64,000 nt of DNA, taken from the NCBI GenBank assembly GCA_025642075.2, contig JAODUO010000854.1, positions 1 to 64,000 of the forward strand, read 5' to 3'. Positions 52,690 through 64,000 of the stretch are shown piece after piece (the stretch's first letter is position 1; every line of letters begins with the position of its first letter). This DNA comes from Ridgeia piscesae (Eukaryota; Annelida; Polychaeta; Sabellida; Siboglinidae). The position numbers and the translations under genes were made by a program. The notes beneath the pieces are model-generated. The model was not told where the DNA came from. It did no database searches and saw only the letters and a program-made list of their open reading frames with translations.

Positions 52690-52795
52690 CTGCCCATCAG
52701 TTTACCCATCCATTCTAATTTGCACCCGTCTAAAACAAACTTTACCCATCCATAGATACAACTGGCGGATGGGTCTCTGAATAAATGTATTAGTT
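52690..52795 (+). mobile_element. TTTATGYAG MITE copy D, right half only
   Basis: Only the pyrimidine-rich half with TTTACCCATCCAT words and the end GGGTCTCTGAATAAATGTAT is present. Confidence 0.45.
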
Positions 52796-52920
52796 GCTCA
52801 CCAGGTAAGTTGTAACTGAACCCAACAATGGCAGTTGGCTGTCATCCTAGTTAGTTACAGGCGTAGTTGTGATTAATTACATCACTGTGTAATTGTTTCC
52901 AATGTTGGAGGAAGTTCATA

Positions 52921-53214
52921 TTACGTATTTGCTTCATGTAAGCAGCACTGTCCGTGCAGAAGTTGTTTACTTTGTGGCTGTATGTTAAACTGTGGACCTG
53001 AAAATAACAGCTTCAGGCAGAGCTCAAGTAAGTTGGCAGAACAGTTGTTCTCGCACTGATAGGGCTGGCCTCCCTCTGGTGTGGTACCCTCCAGCCAGAA
53101 AAAAATGCCTTCTCTGAATCCAGGGAGTGCAAGATTGTTTGTTGTCCCTGTAGCAATGTAGCCAGACATCAGAGTGAGACAAAGAACCCAGGCCTGTGTC
53201 TGAGAGAACGTCAT
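52921..53214 (-). CDS. Small hypothetical secreted-type protein (97 residues), doubtful
   Basis: The frame starts MTFSQTQAWVLCLTLMSGYI, which has the shape of a signal peptide, and continues with six or seven cysteines including CENNC and GQCC. This is typical of small secreted peptides, but also possible by chance in 97 codons. No splice sites, repeats or neighbours support it. Confidence 0.15.
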   Translation of the reverse strand: MTFSQTQAWVLCLTLMSGYIATGTTNNLALPGFREGIFFWLEGTTPEGGQPYQCENNCSANLLELCLKLLFSGPQFNIQPQSKQLLHGQCCLHEANT

Positions 53215-53884
53215 GCATATGTTCTCACAGACCTAGTTTAGGTCAAGCAGTTGTATTACTTGTAGTTTTAAAAACTGCCATCCAACATACGCCAGCCTTT
53301 TCCTGGTCATTTTCTTCTTGCACAGTATCTTCAAGCACGCATCCACCTTGTTAAACATCATGGAGAACATGTCTAATGTGATTGTCAAATGTCACTGGTA
53401 ACTTAATATATTCTATTCTTGAATATCGCAGGTGACGTACTGTATTCTATTTTCCTATTCAACCAATCTTCTATAAAGTTTCACATCCATATATTGGATG
53501 TGGTCTGATAAAATCTCATAATTAATCAATCAGTAATCAGAAATTGAAGTTAACCCCAGTGCGAGTGTTGATTTCAAACAAGCCTTGTCTGTTGATGCAT
53601 TAATGAAATGTCTTGTTTTCGCTTTTATCTGTGTAAAGAACTCCTAGCAAACAATTGTGTTGCAATGACTGTTTGACAGCCCTGATGCATGAGATAGAGC
53701 AAGAATGTAGTGTACATAGAGAGCGAGATAACTGCTCTGATAGGATCACTATGAAGTCAACGATACCAGCTTAGGATTGCTGAGACAATAACATTACACA
53801 CATTCGGCCAAAAGCACCATACAGCCAGGGCACTGTACAACAGCCACAGGGCCCAGAGCAGACTTGAGGGTTCAGTTATCCCGA

Positions 53885-54175
53885 CTTAATGTGAACTGGA
53901 AACCTGGGTCTGCAACCCTGAGTCGACAAAGCAGTGTTTCCATCTCTCAGTCATTCTTTGACAACCATGGGCCCACAAACCAGGGTTGACAACCCTATGC
54001 TTATAACACTGGCTGCACACTCCTGGGTTTTCACCTGTGACCGAGGGTGGACAACCCAGGGTCGAGTCAACAAACCTGTGCCAACAAGCTTGAGTCAACA
54101 TACCGGCTAGTCATTCTACAAGCTTTGATCAACCCTGGCCCTGTATATAGTCATTCCACGAGCCTGGGTGAACAA
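53885..54175. repeat. Decayed minisatellite with AACCCTGGGT words
   Basis: About 11 uneven units of 22-28 bp share ACAACCCAGGGT, GAGTCAACAA and CCTGGGT words. Confidence 0.5.
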
Positions 54176-54587
54176 CCTTATAAATTACACCAGCAAAGAA
54201 CATGTCACATCAAATGTCACACTACTTTAGATCTGTGGATTGTTTCACTGAAAAAGTAAGTTCATGAAGAAAATATGCCATGATTCAGCAGTTTCTTTTT
54301 ATTTTTAGATATATTTTAAATTGATAAACACCTACTGAGAAAACTAATTCTGTGATAGAGCTGATCTAGTTATTTTGACCAATTTCACTGATACATGCAG
54401 CGAAATCGATCCAATATTGGACAAATGGGCTAATTTAAGTGTGTTTATGAAATGGTCCCCAGATGTACTGGGTACTTGGGTGTAAGGAGAAGGTTATATA
54501 TGTACTTATAAATCAATAGTAGACTTGAGTTAGACACCAACTGTGCTGTCTACATGAAGTGTGGTGTCTGTTAGCTTTGAATAAATG

Positions 54588-54884
54588 GATATTTTGTTTA
54601 TTTTGGATAACATTTTTGCCAGTCACACGTTTTGTTGGAGACGTCGATGTAAACTCATACAAGCCAGTTGTGATGTGTTTTATAACCTGAAATTAACTAC
54701 AAATTTACACTCAATTTAAATTACTTTTTAAGACCTTTTGTTCCTTCATTTTTTTACCCATCCACCACCCACCCATCCACCACCCACCCACCCATCCACC
54801 ACCCACCCAGTGCAATTTCTGCCCGTCTATAACAAGGTTTACCCGCCAAATGATGGGTGGGCAGATCTCTGTATAGAGCTATGC
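54588..54884 (+). mobile_element. TTTATGYAG MITE copy E
   Basis: It begins near TTTGGATAACATTTTTGCCA and ends AGATCTCTGTATAGAGCTAT. The middle has gained CACCCACCCATCCA repeats. Confidence 0.55.
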
Positions 54885-55284
54885 CTATAGTAATAGGCTA
54901 ACTTTGGGGGCCGCATAACTCTGTGGTACAACAGTAAGTCAGTTTAATATAAACATAATATGCAATGGCAATACAGACAGGTGAGCTGTGTTTGGTATAT
55001 TTCCCCATAAATGGGTTCAGTTAATGCAGTAAATAACAGTTTTCACATGGAACCCAGCGACACTGATTGCACACTGGATTAACTGACCAGTCCGGAAGAG
55101 AGTCGTGTTGAGATAACTCAGACTGTGAGCTACAACTACCAGAGTTGGCACTGGCTGGTGTTTACGTTCACTCCTGCCAAACTATGAATCATTACACTAA
55201 CTGACCAGAACTTGCAGATGATGTGGCAGGAACGGGCTGGTCTACCTAGAGTCACTCCTCTGGTCACTCAGTGGGTCAGTTGTG

Positions 55285-55925
55285 AAATCATTTATTGAGT
55301 TAAGCCTCATTTAGTCATTCCTTCAGACAATCCTTCCATCATTCATTTAGTCATTCCTTCAGACAAACCTTCAATCATTCCTTTAGTCATTCCTTCAGAC
55401 AAACCTTTAGTCATTCCTTTAGTAATTCCTTCAGACAATCCATCAATCATTCATTTAGTCATTCCTTCAAACAATCCTTCTGTCATTCATTTAGTCACGC
55501 CTTCAGTAATTTCTTCAATCATTCCTTTAGTCATTCCTTCAGACAATCCTTCTGTCATTCATTTAGTCACGCCTTCAGTAATTTCTTCAATCATTCCTTT
55601 AGTCATTCCTTCAGACAATCCTTCCGTCATTCATTTAGTCATTCCTTCAGTCATTCCTCCAGTCATTCCTTTAATCATTCCTTCAGTCTTTCCTCCAGTC
55701 ATTTATTTAGTCATTCCTTCAGTCATTCCTCCAGTCATTCATTTAGTCATTCCTTCAGTCATTCCTCCAGTCATTCCTTTAATCATTCCTTCAGTCATTC
55801 CTTCAGTCATTCATTTAGTCATTCCTTCAGTAATTCCTTCAGTCATTTATTTAGTCATTCCTTCTGACAATCCTTTAGTCATTCATTCCTTCAGTCATTG
55901 CATCAGTACATCCATCAGTCACTAT
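55285..55925. repeat. Minisatellite of TCATTCCTTCAG words
   Basis: About 50 degenerate 12-bp units (CATTCCTTCAGT, CATTCATTTAGT, CAATCCTTCTGT). A block with GTCACGCCTTCAGTAATTTC is duplicated near 55495 and 55567, showing a higher-order unit of about 72 bp. Confidence 0.9.
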
Positions 55926-55929
55926 GACT

Positions 55930-57360
55930 GGGAGTTGGCTTTGTCTTTTACAGGATGTAGTTAAGGGAGAGTGTAAAAGGAAATGCTTTTTGTAGACCCA
56001 TTTAGGAATTAACAAGTGCTAATAATAATTGTGCAATTTGATTTAGAAGGGGGAACAATTTGGGCAGAATTCCGATAGTAAATTAATAACATAAAATTAC
56101 TTTGAAATGTATATCTATCAATCACATTAATTAGGAAATTGGCTTAGGGTGATGTCTAACCCTTGATGAATGTATACAATATGCAAAATGTGTTTGACTT
56201 TAATATGGGTGTGATTCTGAGTGCATTGGGTTAAAGATAAGGTTGGCCTTAGTTGCAGCTGGTTTTTAGTTGTACTGGTGTTCACAGTGGTGTGGCCTGT
56301 GAGGGTGTGTAAATGGGCAGATAGGTGAACATTCCTCATGTTTTCTGAGCAACACCTCCACTGTTGAAGTTGTTCAATGTGCAGACAATGATTGCATTCG
56401 GAATACAAAGTAGCACAAGTTGTCATTAGACAGTAGCACTGTCTCACCAACCATTGAAGGGGTTGAACTTGTCAAGGTGTCACACTTCGTGTGTTTACAC
56501 AGAGCCTGGTTGACAGGTGTTTGGCAATAAAGAATGTCACCCAGACAACCACATGATGACACCTTATTAATATACACTACGGTTTCCCTTCAAATTGCTG
56601 TGATGGTGTCAACTGATAGATACATTCCTGCTGGGAGGGGTGAAAGATTGTGATGAATGGGGTGAACTGTTAATGGTAGTGTAATCGGGGCAGGTTAAGT
56701 ATACCCTGGATGGGGGTAATTTGTGAATGGCGACAATAATTCATGAACGGCAATTGTGAGGTCTTTTTGCAGTTTGAGCTATTTTGATAAATTACCGTGG
56801 AGTCAGACTGGAAATGAACTTTTGCACCAAACCAAGTGAGAAGATTTAATAGATTAAATGCAGGTAGATGACAAGAGGTGATGGTGGTGGGTACATAATG
56901 GATGCTGGAGGGTGGCAGGGTTGATACAGGAGGGTTGATAGGGTAGATACAGAAGGAGAGTTATTTCAGATTAGTGGACTGGTGAAGTAGCCACCAGATT
57001 CAACAAGAATAAAGGCTAGGTGGCTAGCTGACTTTCTGCAGTGGACTGTATGGAATCTACTGTTTGGTGTGGATAACTAAACAGTGTCTCTTTGTTACCT
57101 GAGAATGGACTAAGTTCAGTGATATGTGTAGTGCATACATCAGCAAAAAGGAGCATCTCCCTTTCGCAGTGCAATTTTGTCAGGATAACTTTTCTCCTGA
57201 AACACAAACCCAAGTATTTTAGCAGAATATCTGGGGGGAAGCTATTAAATTAGGACTGAGTGGCATTAACAGTGGTTTTCTCCAGACATACCTGGACTTA
57301 TTCCAGATTTCTTTCTCACTGTGAAAGTTGCTTCACAGACAGTCAGTGTTTCTGTCTGGT
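55930..57360. other. Presumed intronic or intergenic DNA, nothing supported
   Basis: Several short frames on the minus strand, none convincing. No repeat array or RNA gene identified. Confidence 0.5.
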
Positions 57361-57365
57361 CACTG

Positions 57366-57715
57366 TGAAAGGTGATTTATTATTTTTATTTATTTGGAAA
57401 CATTTATTAAAGCACTATGTATCTAGGTTATAACCTGCTCAAAGATGCTAACAATATAAAATAAGTAAATACATATATAGACATTTAAGTTAAATGATTA
57501 AATAAATAGGTTAAATAAATAGGTTAAAAAATAAGTTAGACACGTAAATTAATTCAATCAAATAAATAAGTTAAATATAGTACTAAACTGCTTTTGTAAA
57601 ATTAGACACGCATAAAGATTAAGAAGACAAGTCAACCTCATTTCAACTAGCCACACAGTGTTCTAAAGCTAAGCGGAAGAGTCTTTAGCAGTGTCTTAAA
57701 TGTTACCCCTGAATC
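57366..57715 (-). mobile_element. Possible reverse-oriented 3' end of a non-LTR retrotransposon
   Basis: Read on the minus strand, the segment ends in AATAAATGTTTCCAAATAAA and a run of A/T-rich words, resembling a non-LTR tail. Upstream of it are words such as AAGACTCTTCCGCTTAGC. There is no coding frame. Weak. Confidence 0.25.
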
Positions 57716-57726
57716 AGCATCTCATC

Positions 57727-58710
57727 TTTAGAGACAGTCAGCGTTCTTCTCTGGTCTAGAGACAGTCAGCGTTATTCTCTGGTCTAGAGACAGTCAGCAT
57801 TCTTCTCTGGTCTAGAGACAGTCAGCGTTCTTCACTGGTCTCGAGACAGTCAGCGTTCTTCTCTGGTCTAGAGACAGTCAGCGTTCTTCTCTGGTCTAGA
57901 GACAGTCAGCATTCTTCTCTGGTCTAGAGACAGTCAGCATTCTTCTCTGGTCTAGAGACAGTCAGCATTCTTCTCTGGTCTAAAGACAGTCAGCGTTCTT
58001 CTCTGGTCTAGAGACAGTCAGCATTCTTCTCTGGTCTAGAGACAGTCAGCGTTCTTCTCTGGTCTAGAGACAGTCAGCGTTCTTCTCTGGTCTAGAGACA
58101 GTCAGCATTCTTCTCTGGTCTAGAGACAGTCAGCGTTCTTCTCTGGTCTAGAGACAGTCAGCGTTCTTCTCTGGTCTAGAGACAGTCAGCATTCTTCTCT
58201 GGTCTAGAGACAGTCAGCGTTCTTCTCTGGTCTAGAGACAGTCAGCGTTCTTCTCTGGTCTAGAGACAGTCAGCGTTCTTCTCTGGTCTAGAGACAGTCA
58301 GCGTTCTTCTCTGGTCTAGAGACAGTCAGCGTTCTTCTCTGGTCTAGAGACAGTCAGCGTTCTTCTCTGGTCTAGAGACAGTCAGCGTTCTTCTCTGGTC
58401 TAGAGACAGTCAGCGTTCTTCTCTGGTCTAGAGACAGTCAGCGTTCTTCTCTTGTCTAGAGACAGTCAGCTTTCTTCTCTGGTCTAGAGACAGTCAGCGT
58501 TCTTCTCTGGTCTAGAGACAGTCAGCGTTCTTCTCTGGTCTAGAGACAGTCAGCGTTCTTCTCTTGTCTAGAGACAGTCAGCGTTCTTCTCTGGTCTAGA
58601 GACAGTCAGCGTTCTTCTCTGGTCTAGAGACAGTCAGCGTTCTTCTCTTGTCTAGAGACAGTCAGCGTTCTTCTCTGGTCTAGAGACAGTCAGCATTCTT
58701 CTCTGGTCAT
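57727..58710. repeat. 28-bp minisatellite, about 35 copies
   Basis: Units contain GAGACAGTCAGCGTTCTTCT and CTGGTCTA, with GCG/GCA the main variant (GCATTC or GCGTTC) and a TTGTCTA variant restricted to the right half. Units are highly uniform, suggesting recent homogenisation. Confidence 0.95.
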
Positions 58711-59597
58711 CACTGACTCCGTGATAACAGTCTTCAGCTGAGCGATCTTGTCAAGTTTAGTGAGTAAACACCCATGGGTGTGTTTTATAGACAGTATGAC
58801 ATTGTGGTGTCAACATTTATTTCATTTGATTCCACATGGCCAACTGCAGGTGTCTTTCATTGTTTACTTGGCACCAGACGCATAATGAGTTCCAACGATG
58901 TGCAATGTTTTGTAATCTGCTGTAGCTACCAATGCTGTGGTGAGAGAAGTCTTCTTAATATGTTGTCCTAAAGAGACCATCCCAGCTCCACTGCCCAGAG
59001 TTGGCTGAGCAGTAATTTGTAACGGAAAGTCTGCTGTCTAGAACGTGGGAAAGTTAAACATCAAAGGGTATTGCTTTTAACTCAGCTTGCACCTCGACAT
59101 TATTGCCAATCAATTTTAGTTTGCTCCTGGATGTTTTGTTTACCATTTGACATATTGCAGGTGGAATCTTTCCAATTGCCAACATTGTTCTGGGTTTAAT
59201 AAAGTATCTAAATACAAATTGACAGACAATAAACCTTCAACAACATGCAAAGTGTAGTCACGAGAATGTAATATTAAATGAACAAACATAGCCCCTAGCT
59301 TTAATAGTTTCTTTTAGGGAAAATTCGCTTTAGATTTCAGTGTTGTTGTTTAATAATTTTTGGGTCTAATATATTATGTAATCAAATATTTTCAAGCAGG
59401 TATGTTGGGAAGTAACAAAATTGAAGCTATTACAATAGCTGTATGTATATAGCAATTACTCATGGGATGTCACCATGTTATAATATGAGTACACAATGAG
59501 TTTTATGTAGCAGGCCACCAGCTTGGTAAGTTATACTTCTCTGGTAGCCATCTCAATTATGCCACATGATTTATGTAATTAGTTGAATGATGTTCAT

Positions 59598-59818
59598 GTT
59601 GAATGCAGGAAAACATTTTTGCCAGTTACAAATGTTTTGGTAGACACCTACATGTTAACTGACGTACATACATACACTGTACAAGCAAGTCAACTACAAA
59701 CACGTGTGAGACACCCATTTTTAAACCATAACTGGACAATATGTTATTTTTGAAGACACCCCGCAACCACCTGTCAAGTGATATTTCTACCCGGGTTTTA
59801 CCCATCCAAATGCTATGT
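59598..59818 (+). mobile_element. TTTATGYAG MITE copy F, partial
   Basis: It shares AACATTTTTGCCAGTTACAA, TTGGTAGACACC and the ATTTCTACCCGGGTTTTACC half with the cluster at 51.5-54.9 kb. The right end is lost. Confidence 0.45.
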
Positions 59819-60286
59819 TTGCCACGAGTTTGTAAACTGCTGTTAGCCACTAACCCCCTCATGAGAATCGTCTTTGTAATCTGTGGTCTCCTACAGCGCC
59901 CGTATTCTCCCAGACAAAGCACTCCATTATCAGAGCACGAATTTTGGCAGCAGCTAAAACAGGGCCCGTATGTTTTTTTCAATGTTGCCACCATTCACAC
60001 TGTGAGCCCAGGAGAGGTTTTTCATCTCCCTTTGTAGGATCTGTGACTTTCCATGGTATGGATGTGTGGTAGGAGGAATAAATTGCAGTTCATATCCTAC
60101 TATCTGATCTGTAAACTTACACACCTGTAAACAATATGTACAAGATGGATTGACATATCTTTAATCTTCACCAAGTCTTTCACAATGTGCGAGGTTCTTG
60201 CAAGGAAACAGAAATATCACTTTGCAGGCACAACATTCCTTAGTAAATACTAGAAGTGCAAATTTTGAGTTGACGATCACATGTCT

Positions 60287-61105
60287 GTTGGCTGCGTGGT
60301 TTGGCAAGTCTAACTGAGACTATGTCACAGAGAAGACAGTACTGGGAGACTGAGTGTAAATGTGTCTTTTGGCTGCGTGGTTTGGCAAGTCTAACTGAGA
60401 TTATGACACAGAGAAGACAGTACCGGGAGACTGAGTGTCAATGTGTCTGTTGGCTGCGTGGTTTGGCAAGTCTAACTGAGGCTATGACGCAGAGAAGACA
60501 GTACCGGGAGACTGAGTATAAATGTGTCTGTTGGCTGCGTGGTTTGGCAAGTCTAACTGAGACTATGACACAGAGAAGACAGTATTGGGAGACTGAGTGT
60601 CAATGTGTCTGTTGGCTGCGTGGTTTGACAAGTCTAACTGAGACTATGACACAGAGAAGACAGTACTGGGAGACTGAGTGTCAATGTGTCTGTTGGCTGC
60701 GTGGTTTGGCAAGTCTAACTGAGACTATGACACAGAGAAGACAGTACTGGGAGACTGAGTGTTAATGTGTCTGTTGGCTGCGTGGTTTGGCAAGTCTAAC
60801 TGAGACTATGACACAGAGAAGACAGTACTGGGAGACTGAGTGTCAATGTGTCTGTTGGCCGCGTGGTTTGCCAAGTCTAACTGAGACTATGACACAGAGA
60901 AGACAGTACTGGGAGACTGAGTGTCAGTGTGTCTGTTGGACGCGTGGTTTGCCAAGTCTAACTGAAACTATGACACAGAGAAGACAGTACTGGGAGACTG
61001 AGTGTCAATGTGTCTGTTGGCTGCGTGGTTTGGCAAGTCTAACTGAGACTATGACACAGAGACACAGTACTGGGACACTGAGTGTCAATGTGTCTGTTGG
61101 CAATC
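60287..61105. repeat. 81-bp minisatellite, about 10 copies
   Basis: Each 81-bp unit contains GTTTGGCAAGTCTAACTGAG, GACACAGAGAAGACAGTACT and TGTGTCTGTTGGCTGCGTGG. Because 81 is 27 codons, one plus-strand frame stays open through the units, reading GLASLTETMTQRRQYW and then ETECQCVCWLR. It is broken once by TAA near 60763 (CAA to TAA) and has no flanking exon signals. Confidence 0.95.
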
Positions 61106-61209
61106 ACAGATCTTTTGGCTATGTTTTTTGGCTACTCCAAGTATGCCTGCTGGCTACTGCAGGTCGAATGATTGTCTGTTGGTCTGCATCTGAGATCTGT
61201 TAGCTATCG

Positions 61210-62360
61210 CAAGTTGTCAGCAGGTGTAGCTATTACAACTTATACCCATCAGCAGCGCAGTCGTTAGAGATAGATTTATTCTGGGAAGATAAGTTTTTCC
61301 TGGTAGGCGGTTCTAGGGCCTGCGACGATTGATGGGGTTGACGTCACACTCGCTGGCAGCTGAGCCGCTCCCAATCTGTATGTTCTCTTGTTAACCCTTG
61401 TCCTCCCATTGTGACCGTGTTAACCCTTTCATGGGCGCAGCTTTTCCTGGTACTACATTCCTGGCTACATTTTGTACAATCATGTAAACATGGGTCACTT
61501 CATGCACACACAAGCTCCATGTTAATCAGATCTAGGACAGTCCAATTGGTGAATGGATTAATTACTATAAAATGTCTAATTGGTGCTGACGCTCTGGCTA
61601 AGAGAGGTGTAACTGTTTGTCAGGTATATGCCCTAACGCTTTTACGACCCATAAATTGTCTAGAGGAAACAATAAATTATACTATATCTGTAGATGTCTA
61701 GAAGAAATGTTAAGTGATATAATATCTGGTGTATCAAAAAGCCACTAAAATAAAATGCTTATTAAAGTTGTATTAAAATTATATTATCCAAGTGAAACAA
61801 CTTAATGTTAGCTTTTTGCCCATGAGAAACAAAAGCCAGATGAATTTGATATGTTGTCTATGAGAAACAAATATTAAATCAATCCTCTAATTGTAGTATT
61901 TCATAAATATTTATTTTGAGCTATTTGTCTATGTAACCAGCTCATGAAATGGATAATATAATGTAGTTGTTATTAAGTTGGAGTCTATTTTTGCTTAACT
62001 TCAGTTGAGTTGAATTACTGGGGGATTTTGTGTGTATTTGTGTAAGAAAATATTAGTTTGTATATCGTATTCTGTATTATTCAGTTACTCCAGGCTTCTA
62101 TGGATATGTCTGTGTCAGCAGTGTATACATGTGTGCATATAAATGTATAAATTGTACATTTGGAAATACCGTTTTAGCCACTTGTCAAATTTTATTAATA
62201 CAATTCCTACACTACAAACAGGACAGGCTACATACCAGATGAAAAGCAGTTTCATATTTGCTACAACTAATGTCAGCCCATGATGTGTCACCAGAAAGAC
62301 TATTTTTAACTTAATGACTAGGAATGGTAAATTGCTATATCCTCCTAGACATTGTAATGT
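61210..62360. other. Presumed intron, nothing supported
   Basis: AT-rich unique sequence upstream of the JAKMIP-like coding exon. No gene or RNA supported. Confidence 0.5.
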
Positions 62361-62370
62361 AGTTTACAGT

Positions 62371-62373
62371 GTG

Positions 62374-62405
<32 letters not shown>

Positions 62406-62516
62406 TGCGTGCGTGTGTGTGTGGTGTGTGTGTGGTGTGTGTGTGTGTGTGTGGTGGTGGTGTGGTATGTGGTGGTATGTGTGTGGGTGGTGGTATTGGG
62501 GATTATCTATATAATG

Positions 62517-62547
<31 letters not shown>

Positions 62548-62609
62548 CTATATAGTATTATAATATATATATTAATATATATAAAAATATATATATATAC
62601 ATATATGGA

Positions 62610-62661
<52 letters not shown>

Positions 62662-62665
62662 TACA
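62371..62665. repeat. TG, TGCG, GGTGGT and TA compound microsatellite
   Basis: TG and GTGC runs (62371-62410), G/T-rich words with TGGTGG (62420-62500) and TA runs (62515-62660) end only about 50 bases upstream of the coding exon at 62715. Confidence 0.95.
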
Positions 62666-62716
62666 TGTATTTGGAAAGACTATTACTAGTAAACTGTTAT
62701 CTATTTCTTTGCAGCT

Positions 62717-62761
62717 ATGCATACAATCACGTGCCAATTTCGACTTCGATTTACGAAGTAG
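62717..62761 (+). promoter_or_regulatory. Short upstream open frame in the JAKMIP-like 5' leader
   Basis: ATG at 62717 opens 14 codons and ends in TAG, 56 bases before the presumed start at 62817. If transcribed as drawn it could reduce translation of the main frame. It depends on the acceptor at 62714 being used. Confidence 0.3.
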
Positions 62762-62816
62762 GCAGACTTAGGTTGTTCCGAGCGACACAGCTGTTGTCGT
62801 CGTAGTGATCATCGTC

Positions 62817-63418
62817 ATGGCAACCAAGAACATGGCGGCTAGGAAAGGGAAAATGACCACTAGTAGTAGTTCTCTTTCCGACCACACGGCGGAGCAGGCT
62901 CTGGATGACTTACGGATGCAAAACTCCAAACTTCGCGCCGAACTTGACGCGGAACGGTCGAACATTAAGCAGCTGAAACATGAGAAATCACATCAAGCTA
63001 AGGTGAGGCCACAATAGGGGGCTTTCTAGAATCACAGTTAGTTCAAAGTCACGATAAATACACCTGTGTATAGTCTTACATCATCGGTATAATTTGCTAC
63101 TGGAACCAAACAATGTTGTGATAAACGCACTACCAATTTAAAAAAAATCATATTGCATTTTACATAGGTTTCTCATTATAAGTATGTTACGTTTTAACTT
63201 TGCAATATATTAACAAAAATGCCTGTTCTCCACTCTCCAGACAGAAACACATGTAGAAGACAGATATTTGTTTTCCATTAAATTTTAACTGATGTAAATT
63301 GTTTTCGACTGCTTGGGGGCCCTTACATACAAATCATAGAGAATATATTCAATGTTATGAACAATTTATTTATATCTAATGTGAGGTACTAACTCTAAAC
63401 CATGCACTCACTGCATGC

Positions 63419-63466
<48 letters not shown>

Positions 63467-63888
63467 ACACGCACCACATACACACATACACACATACATA
63501 CACGCACGCACGCACCCCGCACACACACACATCACAAACATACACGCACCATAAGCACAGATTCCAGCAGGCGTGCATGCATGTGAGTGCATGCCCTAGC
63601 TGGGCTGTAGTTGAGAGGACAGGGCTGTGACGAAGATACACATTGTTGACCAGGTGATTCGCGATGAGGAGCAGACTCGAGCAAACATTGCTCTGAAGGA
63701 TGTCAAGATGAAGATTGTGCAGGAGAAGGCAAAAGAAATTGACTCGCTGAAGGATTCTCTTCATCGCAAGTTTGATGTTGACCTGCAGAAGGTCACGAAA
63801 CAGAAAGACGCAGAAATTCAGAAGCTGCACAACGACCTAAAGAAATGTCAAAATGAACTAAGCGAAGTAACAAAGCGTGGCTTGTCAG
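62817..63888 (+). CDS. JAKMIP-like coiled-coil protein, first coding exons (partial)
   Basis: Exon 1 (62715-63002) follows TATTTCTTTGCAG, has ATG at 62817 and ends CAAGCTAAG before GTGAGG. Exon 2 most likely starts at 63654 after TTGTTGACCAG and ends 63888 before GTGAGATTTT. It joins in phase 0 and leaves in phase 1, so the gene continues beyond the window. The 62 plus 78 residues are charged and heptad-like: AEQALDDLRMQNSKLRAELD, then KEIDSLKDSLHRKF and KDAEIQKLHNDLKKCQNEL. Their order and spacing align with the N-terminal part of Janus kinase and microtubule-interacting proteins (JAKMIP), cytoplasmic coiled-coil proteins that bind microtubules. Coiled coils resemble each other, so assignment is moderate. 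A 14-codon upstream frame (ATG 62717) precedes the start in the same exon. The gap between the exons holds a CA microsatellite (63420-63465). Confidence 0.6.
63420..63465. repeat. (CA)n microsatellite in the JAKMIP-like intron
   Basis: About 20 CA units followed by CACGCACGCACC and further CA words to about 63545. Confidence 0.95.
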
Positions 63889-64000
63889 GTGAGATTTTAT
63901 GACCTTTGACCTGCAGTTTTGTATTTAAAGTTATGTGGCCATCTCTTTGCATTTGTCAGTTTGATCAGAAGTGTTATGGAATAACACTCCTAATTTAACA

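Overview
The window is animal nuclear DNA. It has spliced genes with GT/AG introns, an intronless class A GPCR, a metazoan-type coiled-coil gene, long CA/TG, TA and GA microsatellites, many minisatellites and several DNA transposons. There are no operons and no prokaryotic gene organisation. The mix suggests a marine invertebrate genome, perhaps a lophotrochozoan such as a mollusc. That placement is an inference from general character only; no species can be named from sequence alone. Real coding content is small, and most long open frames are by-products of tandem repeats.

Layout. 0.1-1.2 kb: a piggyBac-like nonautonomous element bounded by TTAA. 1.7-3.4 kb: 3' exons of a plus-strand gene that I do not recognise. 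3.6-9.4 kb: AT-rich intergenic DNA with a short GC-rich island near 5.0 kb and a probable non-LTR retrotransposon 3' end near 8.2-8.8 kb. 9.47-17.65 kb: one large composite foldback-like element. Its two arms are built from AACGTT-containing subrepeats and its outer ends are inverted. Its interior holds a second inverted repeat, dense microsatellites and apparent remnants of a spliced transposon protein. 18.9-29.4 kb: a repeat-dominated stretch with a TG array of about 98 units, a palindromic nuclear-receptor motif, a 27-bp minisatellite of about 60 copies, an internally deleted pogo-like transposon, and four abutting minisatellites with 20- to 38-bp units. 29.4-37 kb: mostly unique intergenic DNA with a 602-bp MITE and a possible noncoding transcript. 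37.05-39.45 kb: the best gene of the window, a minus-strand 799-residue orphan GPCR. 40.07-43.60 kb: a second foldback element with nearly identical ends, followed by a solitary terminal fragment of the same family. 45-46.8 kb: a diverged 0.8-kb direct duplication. 46.98-47.97 kb: a compound satellite in which four simple-repeat motifs succeed each other. 49.0-49.4 kb: a CpG-rich candidate promoter and 5' noncoding exon. 50.6 kb: a 318-bp GA array. 51.5-54.9 kb: a cluster of one MITE family. 55.3, 57.7 and 60.3 kb: further minisatellites. 62.7 kb to the end: the first coding exons of a JAKMIP-like coiled-coil gene, continuing beyond the window.

The genes show no common pathway. The most distinctive content is the pair of foldback elements whose arms are arrays of short palindromic subrepeats, and the set of transposons that keep the two ends of a protein but have lost or replaced its middle.
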